This document shows, piece after piece, positions 47,933 through 57,963 of a stretch of DNA of 64,000 bases. The first letter of the stretch is position 1, and each line of letters begins with the position of its first letter. Source of the stretch: Hysterangium stoloniferum (Eukaryota > Basidiomycota > Agaricomycetes > Hysterangiales > Hysterangiaceae); assembly GCA_015178975.1 (NCBI GenBank), contig WHVD01000003.1, positions 806,001-870,000 of the forward strand, in the 5' to 3' direction. The position numbers and the translations under genes are program-made. Under the pieces are notes generated by a model. That model was given only the letters and a program-made list of their open reading frames with translations. It searched no databases and was not told the DNA's origin.

Positions 47933-50359
47933 ATGCCTGGCTCAATTAGTGACAAGAAAGAGAAGGACGGACAGTCGATTCTCGATGAAAAGAGGCCCCC
48001 TTCAGAAGACAGTTATGACTTGAATGACGGGGATGAAGCTCTTCATCTTGTCGGGGCTCAACGGACGACGTTTTACACAGAGGAGTATAATCGAAAGCTA
48101 AGACGCAAGCTGGTGAGTGGTGGCAACTACTATGAGTTACTTACTGCTTAGCCTTTCGCTTTCCGCCAGGATCTACTTATTCCCCCTATATGCGCCGCGG
48201 TCTATTTTACCCAGTTTTTGGATAAGACTTCCCTGAACTATGCAAGGTAAACATTCGAGGCACAAAAGAAGGCGGCACTTGATGGTTGATTTTTCTCAGT
48301 ATAATGGGTCTCCCCATTACAGGTCAACACTTCAATCTTGTGTCTCTGGCCTTCTACGTTGGTAAGGTTTTTTTTTTTCAGAACTTGAGAAGTTGTTTTC
48401 GACCGTCTTCTAGGGTTTTTGGTCTGGGAATTCCCGACGATGTATATCTCTCAAAGAACACGGATTGCAAAGTACCTGGGTAAGTTGGTTAGTTCCACCC
48501 GACTAGACCAGATCTTCCCCTCATTATTATCCCGACTAGGGTGCAATATTGTGGTCTGGGGGGGTATCCTCATGCTACACGCGGCTGCTCCGACATTTGG
48601 CGGTTTCTTTGCTTTGAGATTCTTGCTCGGTAATTCTAATACTAGAGTGTCTTCATGGTCTAGAACTAAAACACGAACATACAGGGATGTGTGAAAGCTG
48701 TGTCGCGCCTATCCTTATTTTGCTTATTTCAATGTTTTATAAAAAGTCAGAGCAGGTGAATATTAAGAGAGCATCTCCTGTTTACAATAAAATGACAAGT
48801 GCAATATAGGCCACCAGGATCTCGTGGTTCTACGTCATGGTTAGGGATTCCATTCTGATTGGAACGATTATTAACAACGGCCCCAGAATGGTTTAACGCA
48901 GGTCTTTGGCGGTTTTGTCGCCTACGGTGTTGTAAGCACACACAATGTTGCTGCCTAGACGATAATTGTTGACGATTCCAACCAGTCATTTTCCACAGAC
49001 AAAGCCATCCCCCCTTACAAGATTATATACGTTCTACTCGGGGGTTTGGCGATTTTCGTCGGAATATGTGTGCTGATTTGGCTTCCTGACTCCCCGGTCC
49101 ACGCTCGTTTCCTCACTAAGGAAGAGAGAATAGCTGCGCTTGAGAGAGTACGAGATGACCAAGGAGGGACAGAAAACAAGCATTTTAAGAAAGAACAGGT
49201 AAATCAATGTCACTAGCGCGGTAGCCTTATCCTTACTATTATCGTCAATTTTCCAAGGTCTGGGAGGCTCTGACCGATGTACGCACCTGGCTAATCGTTC
49301 TCTCCACTTTGACAAGTGGGTGCAATCTACTCCAGTATTTAATCACTCTCTAATATCTTTTTCTTTAGCAAGCATTCCAAATGGTGCATTGAGCAACTTC
49401 AGCAACATCATTATCAAGGTAAATTTGAATCTGGAAGCAACCTCTCATTCCTAGTTAACGCCAATCTTTGTATTTAATTTTAGAGCTTTGGTTACACATC
49501 AAAGCAAACGCTGATAATATCCACTCCTGGGGGAGCGGTCGCTTCTGCCACGACGCTCCTTTGCGGATATTATTCGGACAAGAAGGTTCTTTGAAAGTAG
49601 CATTTTTGATAGATGTTTTTACTGATGCGCATTGTAACTTGGCAGGGCGAGAGAATGCTTCCCATTGTTTTTGCATTGGTGAATATCACAACCCTTCTAA
49701 AATAATCGCTTTAACAATTTGCAGGTACCTACTATCGTGGGTTCAGCCGTTCTGATAGGACTGAATGGATCCCATATGAAAGGTTCATAATCGTCCTCCT
49801 ATTACAGTTCTCACTAACAAGGTTTATGTTTTCTAAGGTGCTTTGCTCTTTGCTGTGTACTTAGTCGGGACCTTCGGTTCAGCCTTGTCCATTATTTATG
49901 CATGGAATGCAAGTAATACCAGCGGACACACAAAGAAAGGTGTGCATTTACTTTTCAACTTGTTTACCCAGACTGGATGATCTGGATCTGACAAAAGTCT
50001 CATCTCAGTAACAATCAACGCGATGACATTGGTAGCTTTCGCTCTTGGTAACATCGCTGGTGGGTCAAATTTGTAGCTTATACGCCATCTGTTGATTGGT
50101 TTTACACATTTTGATTGAAGGTACGGAAATCTTTCAACCGAAAGATGCGCCAGGCTATGTTCCAGGGAAAATTGCTATTCTGGTGCTTTTATCGGTTCAA
50201 ATATTTATCAGCTTCCTTCTGCGATGGGTTAATGTGAGACTTAACCGCAAGAAGAAAGAGGTCTTAGAAGCAGCCAAAGCTAGAAACGGATGGACGGATG
50301 AGGACGTGGAACGAGAGAGGCAGAAGCACGCATTTTTGGATTTGACGGATAGGCAGTGA
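47933..50359 (+). CDS. MFS anion:cation symporter family permease (Dal5/allantoate-like)
   Basis: Plasma-membrane transporter of the fungal Dal5/Tna1-type family (allantoate, nicotinate, related acids). About 530 aa in over ten exons. The start ATG 47933 gives MPGSISDKKEKDGQS, the first ATG in this frame. The family signature begins FYTEEYNRKLRRKLD, then PPICAAVYFTQFLDKTSLNY AS (helix 1). LVWEFPTMYISQR is the conserved helix 2-3 segment, and GGFFALRFLLGMCE spans an intron. The splice near 48883 must use the CCCCAG acceptor to give FYVMNGLTQVFGGFVAYG. HARFLTKEERIAALERV is the typical central loop. The C-terminus is hydrophilic and ends LTDRQ. No damage seen. The substrate cannot be read from sequence. 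Confidence 0.88.
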
Positions 50360-50714
50360 GTATGGCTTACCTGCCGTTAGTTCGGAGCTAACATAATTAT
50401 AGGAACATGTTTTTTGTTTACACTGCTTGATTTCCTAACGATGGACTAACGACGTTTTTGTACTCATCTTCGATTCCCAAAGAGAGCCTTAAGCAAATGA
50501 ATTTCCCAATCACGAAATTATATAGTACATTATAAGCTACTATGGTAGTTTACCACAAACTTTAAGATCAAGAATACCGCTTGGTAAATAAGAGATGGAA
50601 TAGGTTACGATGAGATATAACTTGTGAAAGAGTACATGACCGATCGCGTTGTCACGTCGTGACGGGAGCTTTAGAATCACTGCTTGTATACTTAGAATTG
50701 TTCATGACTGGCAT
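50360..50714. other. Intergenic region, nothing recognised
   Basis: 3' flank of the permease and promoter of the next gene. No gene, repeat or RNA seen. Confidence 0.35.
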
Positions 50715-53038
50715 ATGTGGGTATTGCAGCCACTTACAACTGCTCATGTCAACCTCGTACCTTTTGAAACACCAGTCATTGGTCGCGTCGAATCATTTGT
50801 GACTGCTCAGCGTGGATATCTCGAGTTATATGCCGCAGAAGGCCAGTTAATGCTTCCGAAGGCACAGGGCGAAGACCAATCTAGTTCCAGGGTAGAAGGT
50901 AAAAGTGTCATATCACTGGATGCTTTGCCAGGCATGGGATTCTCCAGTCCTGTTTTGAAGGCACGGGTGAACAAAGTGGCGAGCAATGGTACGAAACAAT
51001 GCGCAACGCAACCCACAGACAAGATTCACAGGAGTGCGAAGAGACCTAGGCGCAACCCTATTGTAAAGGCCCCATTAAAGAGGCCTCCATGTGTAGACCC
51101 CGAAAATGCATCGCGTATGTTCCATTCTACGCGTTGTAGCGTTACTCACACGCAAGTTCAGGCTTGGCAGAACGTCTAGACCGTAAACGAGCTAATGAAG
51201 CGATACGCAATTTCTCATTGGCAGATGTAAATGAGGAAGCCCAAGTCAGCACTGAAAGTCAGAAAAACGAGCAACGCAAACGAAAGCTGGGGCCGAAATC
51301 TAGGCTTCCAGCTGAGCTTACCCTGATGCAGTGTTTTTCGGCCTCGAATATTGGCAGGCAGCGTCTCACAGTAATGATATTATTTTCAGTGTCACTATAG
51401 CTCCTGATTCCCAATAGCTAAAGCCTGGACCTTGCATTGGTGTCTTCAATAAAGGCAAGGCCTCTGAACCCGTCCAAATCAGTAGCAAGAAGAGTAAAGG
51501 TCAGAAGGACATGCTTTCCCCCTCTTTAGTGCACTGCTTAGGCTCACATCTCCAAGACTATACTTTCTCTGAAGCCAAGTTTCTCAAGCAATTAAAAGCC
51601 AATTGTCCGCCTACGAGCGACGGAGGCTCGGTGTCTCTCCGGTCGTCAGAGGAGTCACACTCACGATATTCCCAACAAAATATTCAGCAAGTTCATGATA
51701 CGTCTCGGTTTTTCTCTGCAGACACCAACTCGTTAAATAAAGGTGAACTGCCGGTGAAGGAGATAGACAAGTCCCAGATAATTCCCAGTATAAAAGAAGT
51801 GGGGTGTCAATCCGATGTTTCACAACACACTAGGGAATCCGAAACTTGGGATATAGAGTTGGGGAAGTTGCTACCCTCTGGCGATGAGTGTGATATAGAT
51901 CTCAAAGATCCAGGAGAGACGTTGGAAAAGCCTTCTGCGTTGAATAAGCTACCTTCTATTGCTTCAAATGATGAACGACTCGAACCGCCCATCGGCGAGC
52001 TGTACGGTCTAATCTTCTCAGCTTCAAGTTAGCAGTCCTGTAACTCATTGTGATCCTCATAGGAGCCATCCAACTGTAAATTCCCGTTTTCTAACAATTT
52101 ATCCGACCAGTTCAAGTACAATGGAGCCTCCCTTATATGATCTCGCGAACGGTTTAACAGTCCCCAATCAAGATTTTCCGAGCCCTGACTTACCTTTTAC
52201 ATCGCCTCCAGAGAATCTACCTTTTCGATTCCGGCCTTGTGCATTACTAAAACCGAGGTTCGAAGCTCCCTCCCCTCCCTCCGGCTCTTTCTCTGACGGG
52301 CCAGGTGGGACTAATGACCACGAGATAGGACAGTTCGACGTCTCGTATATGGATTCTAAACATGCGACCTGGCTCATTGACAATGAAGACGTCGACATAG
52401 CCACCAAAGTAGTGATGAAGGATCATCTCGGCTTGACAGATGTTAACAGATCTACCTATCTGCCTCGGCGCGAAAAAGACTTCTTGAACGTCTATGCAAA
52501 TGTGCAAGAAGTATATCACAGTTCTGACAAAGATACGGACATGAATGTGTATAACCCTCAGCAGAGCTACTCGGAAACCGGTGTGAAATCGTTCCATGGA
52601 CATCCTAGAGAAATTATCGATTCTAGTACAAGCATGCAAGGGGAGCTCGAGATCCCTGACAACCATTCAGACGATTGGGTTATGGAAGATCCTTCGGTCC
52701 CTGATATACCGAGTGTGTATAATTCTTGCGACGATAGTCCGAACCTGGCTTGTCACCATGTGTCAGAGGAAATTGCGGACGAGTTGCTAGATGAGGACCA
52801 AAGTAGCATGATGGAATATGACATCGACGGGCAGCTGTTTCCACCTTCGGAGTCCTTGTCTTCTGAACCAAACGTGTTGCCTTTTCTTCAAGGACATTCT
52901 ATTCTTCGCGGGATCGAAGAACTACATACGCACCTGTTGCCACAAGACACTCTGTATGAAAGCGAAAACGTAGGTATAGACGGTGAGGTGATACGGTTAC
53001 TCAAAGAAAAACACCATTGGCTTCCGCAAAGATTGTAG
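50715..53038 (+). CDS. Unrecognised, mostly disordered protein
   Basis: About 690-720 aa in four or more exons. The first in-frame ATG is 50715 (MWVLQPLTTAHVNLVPFE), though an upstream exon is possible. Exon 1 runs to about 51113 and joins LAERLDRKRANEAIRNFSLA. A short conserved-looking block, LKPGPCIGVFNKGKASEPVQ, follows another intron. FSEAKFLKQLK then leads into long acidic, Ser-rich sequence. The tail (exon 52121-53038) ends VIRLLKEKHHWLPQRL. Basic stretches (RSAKRPRRNP, RKRKLGPKSR) suggest nuclear localisation. No domain recognised. The FNKGKAS and FSEAKFL blocks look like short linear motifs kept by selection. It lies just upstream of the eS1 gene on the same strand. Confidence 0.6.
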
Positions 53039-53227
53039 ATGCATTTGGATAGTATGTATTTGTTTGAATAAAAGAAATACTAGTTTTGGATTATGAGATA
53101 CGGGCGCCTATATAACTGTACAGTTATATTGTCCCAAGGTTTACTTGCGAATTCGAAACTCAGCCAGGCGCGCTAACCACGCTCACCTTTCTTCTCAAGA
53201 CACCCTCTACATATTTTCTGCGACCTA

Positions 53228-54225
53228 ATGGCTGTTGGCAAGGTATGTTACTCATGATTATATATCGTCTCATCTCACTGGCTCAATATTGTTTATTTTT
53301 GTGGTAGAACAAGCGTTTATCTAAGGGTAAGAAAGGCTTGAAGAAGAAGGTTGTCGACCCCTTCTCCCGTAAAGGTGCGTCTCTTCCTACACCGATAAGC
53401 TCATAGACACTGATTGCACATGTACTGTAGATTGGTATGATATCAAGGTACCCAAAATTTTTGAAGTCAAGAACATCGGAAAGACATTGGCCAACCGGTC
53501 GCAAGGATTGAGTAAGTCGTCTCATTTCTGGGTTGTACCACAGATTTTAACCAGAGCGCAGAAAATGCCAATGATTCGCTAAAAGGTCGAATTGTGGAAG
53601 TCTCCCTTGCTGATTTGACCAAGGATGAGGAACAAGCGTTCCGAAAAATCAAGCTCAGGATCGACGAGGTCCAGGGGAAAAATTGTCTCACCAACTTCCA
53701 CGGAATGGACTTCACTTCTGATAAATTGCGTTCACTCGTGCGGAAATGGCAAACTCTTATTGAAGCACACGTCGACGTTAAGACCCAAGATGGTTACCTT
53801 GTTCGCCTTTTCACCATCGCATTCACCAAGCGGCGGCCAAACCAGGTCAAAAAGACCACGTACGCGCAGAGTGCTCAGATTAGGGAGATTCGCAAGAAGA
53901 TGTTTGAGATCATGATCCGAGAGGCATCCAGTGTCGACCTTCTAACTCTCGTCCAAAAGTTCATCCCTGAGGCAATTGGTCGTGAGATTGAGAAAGCCAC
54001 CCGCAATATCTACCCTTTGCAGAATGTTTATGTCCGCAAGGTGAAGATTTTGAAGTCGCCCAAGTTTGATGTATCGAAGTTACTTGATATCCACGGTGAA
54101 ACCACTGATGTGAGTATTCATCTTCTCGATGTCTTATAAATAACTCACATTAGCCCTGTATGTAGGAGACCGGTACCAAGGTTGTAAAGGACTTCAAAGA
54201 GCCTGAAATCTTGGCCTCGGTATAA
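53228..54225 (+). CDS. RPS1: 40S ribosomal protein eS1 (S3a)
   Basis: Component of the small ribosomal subunit near the mRNA exit. About 256 aa, full length. ATG 53228 gives MAVGK, then a first intron that interrupts the code after five codons, as in many fungal ribosomal-protein genes. [31 protein letters not shown] and [12 protein letters not shown] follow. The large exon holds [40 protein letters not shown] and [20 protein letters not shown]. The last exon reads [19 protein letters not shown], with TAA at 54223-54225. Five introns. Confidence 0.97.
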
Positions 54226-54592
54226 AATAGGGATTCTGTCTGACCTTTTCCCTGCATTTACATGTTTTTATGCTATGATTATCCCATTCTCATGAGCATA
54301 TATGATATGTTGTTCATCATTGCGTTAAGAGTACCCATGAGCAGTTGATTTCGTTCTGTAGTAATTACAGTGCTTTCAAAGTAAAATAAAATGAGAAATT
54401 GAGTTTTTTTGATGATGTGACGGATGTCACCAACGGTATCCACAGCATCTTTGATTTCCCAGCCTTGATCCCAGAGTTTGAGAGCGCATTCTTTTATACG
54501 AGGACTTAGGGATCTGCTCCCGCGGTGCCGGGCGGCGCCGGCATCGAGCCGTACGTAAGCGCATTATAACCGAGGTCCCCAAATATTGATAT
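54226..54592. other. Gap between eS1 and the DNA transposon
   Basis: The first 150 bp is the eS1 3' flank. The remainder includes CGGTATCCACAGCATCTTTGA-like unique sequence up to the TA at 54591-54592. No gene seen. Confidence 0.4.
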
Positions 54593-54733
54593 ACAGTAGA
54601 CTCTCTTATAACCCATACCCCAAATAACCCATACTCTTGATAACCCATGGGATCCCTCATTTCCCAAGTCAGTTTGCTGGGATTTCAGGCTGATAACCCT
54701 GTTAGTTTGAGTAATGCTAGCAGTGCTTCCCAG

Positions 54734-54805
54734 GGTCAGGTGGTGTAATGGTTAACACCCCTGCTATATATGCAGAAGCCCTGGGTTCAATCCCCAGTCT
54801 GGCCA
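54734..54805 (+). ncRNA. tRNA-like sequence in the left TRIM LTR
   Basis: 72 nt fold as a cloverleaf: acceptor GGTCAGG with TCTGGCC, D-stem GTGT/ACAC, anticodon stem CTGC/GCAG, T-stem CTGGG/CCCAG with loop TTCAATC. The A box TGGTGTAATGG and B box GGTTCAATCC fit the Pol III consensus. TTTT follows within 6 bp. The anticodon loop TATATAT lacks the universal U33, and the outermost anticodon-stem pair is C-A. The module is therefore probably a promoter or tRNA-derived RNA rather than a decoding tRNA. Confidence 0.75.
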
Positions 54806-55017
54806 TTCATTTTCTACACTTTTAACAGGTTATGGGCCCCGCTGTGTGCTATAGGGCATGGTTCCTGTGTGTAGAGTGAACAGCTATATTTGTGTGTGGT
54901 ATAGTGGACAAGTCTGGACAAAAAGAGCCAGAGAGGACCTATATCTGCTTATAGTATAGTTGAGTGCTAGCATTAAGGGAGTGTGTTAGTTTGAGTAATG
55001 CTAGCAGTGCTTCCCAG

Positions 55018-55089
55018 GGTCAGGTGGTGTAATGGTTAACACCCCTGCTATATATGCAGAAGCCCTGGGTTCAATCCCCAGTCTGGCCA
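55018..55089 (+). ncRNA. tRNA-like sequence in the right TRIM LTR
   Basis: Same sequence as the copy in the left LTR, at the same offset (34 bp from the LTR start). It has the same A and B boxes and the same T-run terminator. Confidence 0.75.
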
Positions 55090-55265
55090 TTCATTTTCTA
55101 CACTTTTAACAAACCCATAACTCTCCCATACCCCATAACCCATACTGATTTCTGGCCCTCATAACCCATACATGTAATTAAATAACCCCGAGGTGATACT
55201 CCATTATTATATAATCATTAATTTCCCAAAACAGCAATGACCACCTAGCCCATCAACATCTCTCA

Positions 55266-55480
55266 TTATGAAACCCATCGAAGTTCTGAAAAAAGGCTTG
55301 AACAAGCTTCATGATCAGATATGAGATCGGAAAGCCAAGCTTGATATTGAGTTGAGAGCTGGTTGACCCATACCAGAGGCTGACCAGGATTGGCTTGATG
55401 GAGATGGGAATTTGATAGATGAAGAAAGGGTGGTGGAGATGTTGGACAATGCATCTGATTATGAACAGGGGCTTGCCAGG
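55266..55480 (+). pseudogene. Remnant of an accessory or N-terminal ORF of the pogo-like element
   Basis: Frame fragments read MKPIEVLKKGLNKLHDQI and WLDGDGNLIDEERVVEMLDN. In-frame TGA codons interrupt it, and a solo LTR splits it at 55481. Reading resumes after the LTR near 56258 (LDSWSKTIVQKLQKLAG). It may be the first exon of the transposase. Confidence 0.5.
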
Positions 55481-56252
55481 TGTTACGACTGGAATTCCTG
55501 CCAGACTCTGGGTACTAACTTATATGCACCCACACTCTATATGCACCAATTGTCAGTTTACCGAAATTCCCGCTGGACTCCATACGTCAGACTTCTCTAC
55601 GTTCGACTTCATTACATTGTATTTCAGTTACCAGAATACCCACCAGACTCCATCCCTGTCTATGTCCAACCCTGTCCCATGCATCAGTCACCAGACCCTG
55701 CTTGGAAAACCTGTCTTCCCTCTAACAGAGCCCCATTCCCATTTTAGTCAAATGACCTGTCACGATTCAGACTCCGCTCCATTCTGTCCCATTCCTAACA
55801 CCAAATTTGGTGTTTACTATTCTTGTTTTATGTTTTGCTAGTTTTGTTTCATTATTACTGGATTTGGTATGTCATTCATTCCACAGTCTATATAGTCTGG
55901 CAGATGTTGTACATACAATCCAGTAAGAAAATCGGCTTAGATTCCTCCCAGTAATCTAATATATTTTCCACTCTAAACTCCTACTTGAATCACACCACTC
56001 ACGCTAGTCGGAGCCCATGGGCTCTGGCGCATCTATCTCTCTTATCTATCTCGACTCATGACCTCTCGACCCACAATCTCCGACCTACAACCCCTCAACC
56101 CACGAACCCCGCCTGGACTCCCCGGGATTCCTGTCTGCCTGTCTGAAATTGGACAACACGATCTCACGAGGGCGCAGCCTATAAGCTGAAGCCAAGTCCT
56201 ACCGGATATTCTGCAGGTTTCTCTGGAAACCCACCGTGTACGTACCCTAACA
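55481..56252 (+). mobile_element. Solo LTR, family A (772 bp), inside the pogo-like element
   Basis: TGTTACGACTGG to GTACCCTAACA, flanked by CCAGG (55476-55480, 56253-56257). Opposite orientation to the copies at 21410 and 24279. It carries the same TATAAGCTGAAGCCAAGTCC block near its right end. Confidence 0.9.
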
Positions 56253-56499
56253 CCAGGTTGGATTCATGGAGCAAAACAATTGTACAGAAGCTGCAGAAGC
56301 TTGCAGGGAGTGGTGGGATAAATGATGGCCCTTCAAAGAAGTGGAAATGTAAGGCTTTGAAATTTTCATAGTTTAGATACATACCATGCTGAATGTATTG
56401 TTTGCAGGCCCAACTGCCAGTGGCATATGTCCTATACCTACTGGTGAAAAATCCTTGAAGCTGCTAACAAAATCTCGGAAAAAACAAAAATGCCACCCT

Positions 56500-57963
56500 T
56501 CAACAAAGGATTGAAATCTTGGATTGGCATAATGCCAATGGTAGGAATCAGACAAAAACAGCAAACCATTTTCATGCAATCTATCCCAGCCTCAAAATCA
56601 AGCAGCCACTGGTCTCAGCATGGGTCAAAGATGAAGTGAGGTGGCAAGCAGAAAGGAACAAAGATTCTGCACATTCAGCCAAAAGGGTTCGTCAAACACA
56701 ACATCCAGAGGTTACAGAAATGTTGGACCTTTGAGTTTCAAAGGCAATGGCAGACAAGCTACTTCTTACTGGCTATGTTCTTCACCAAAAATGGAAAACA
56801 TTTGCTGAACTTGCAGGTGTGCCAGATGATGAACGCCTTAGCTTGAGTGAAGGGTGGTTAAGCTGTTTTAAAGCACGAAATGGCTTGAAGGATATGAAAT
56901 GATATGGTGAAGCTGCCTCTGCATCTCCTGATACCATTGAAAGGGAGCAGCTGCATATTCAAGAACTCATCAAAAAAGAGGGTTACATGCCACATGATAT
57001 TTTTAATACAGATGAGGCTGCTCTTTTCTATGCATGAGTTCTCTCTGATTTTTAGATGTTGATTGGGCCTCAGCAAAGTCTTGCAGTATGCCTCCAGATC
57101 GTGGACTTGCCAACAAGCAGAACTCTGCTATCAAAGGAAAGAAGAATCGACTCACATATCTATTCATGGCAAATGCAGATGGCTCAAAAAAATTACCACT
57201 ACTTATCATTGGAAAATCATAGAAGCCATGGCCCTTCAAGGGCAAGACTGGTGCACAACTTGGTTTCAATTATCGAAGCAATGCAAAAGCATGGATGACA
57301 GCCACTCTCTATCAGGAGTGGCTATTGGATTGGGATAGGGACCTTAGAAGTGAGGGGCAAAAGATTTTACTTTTGCAGGACAACTTTGCAGGACACATTG
57401 TCCCAGAGACCCTCACCAACATATGTGTTAAGAATTTCGAGCCTAACCTCACTGCACACATTCCCAATGACCAGGGTATCATTCGCTGCTTCAAGGCAAA
57501 ATATCGTGCCCAATACATCCAACATTCTATTGACCACTATGAAGCTGGCATTACTCCATCAGGGATCTACGAAATTGATCAACTTGAAGCTATGTGACCT
57601 GCTAATAATGTATGGAATGACGTGGACACAACAACAATCCAAAATTGCTGGCATAAAGCCAACATCCTTCCTAACTTATCAGCATCAACATCTCTCAGGC
57701 CTATTCAACCCTCTCTTCCCATCTCATCCCTAATCCACACCATTAACTTGGAGCCATGCAATGATCCCATCATGCAAGCTGAGGATGCCACTCATGAGGC
57801 ATTGGATGATCTTGAGGCTACTGGGGCCCTCCAACACTCAAACCGAATGAATGTGATGGAGCTTCTCAACCCAGCTGATGAGACTGTCAGGAACCGGAAA
57901 ACCCGCTGGCCTCCAGGCCCCCAGACCCCATCCTACATGCTCCCGACCCTCTATAATGTATAG
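56500..57963 (+). pseudogene. Pogo/CENP-B-type transposase remnant
   Basis: In order: an N-terminal HTH (RIEILDWHNANGRNQTKTAN), a CENP-B-type second HTH (KLLLTGYVLHQKWKTFAELA), then the DDE nuclease with IFNTDEAALFY (first Asp), MPPDRGLANKQNSA, ILLLQDNFAGHI (second Asp) and FEPNLTAHIPNDQGIIRCFK (third acidic region). Stops follow EMLDL (near 56732), follow LKDMK (near 56900) and occur near 57050, 57220 and 57596, and the frame shifts between blocks. Not functional. The C-terminal part continues at 59630 beyond an insertion. Confidence 0.85.

Larger units (their letters stand above)
54700..55111 (+). mobile_element. TRIM: miniature LTR retrotransposon with a tRNA-like Pol III module in its LTRs
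   Basis: Two 128-bp LTRs (54700-54827 and 54984-55111) that I read as identical, each starting TGTTAGTTTGAG and ending CTTTTAACA. Target duplication AACCC at 54695-54699 and 55112-55116. The primer-binding site GGTTATGGGCCCC starts directly after the left LTR. A purine-rich AAGGGAGTG directly precedes the right LTR. The 156-bp interior has no coding frame. It looks whole and young, and it is non-autonomous. It interrupts the left subterminal part of the pogo-like transposon. Confidence 0.9.
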
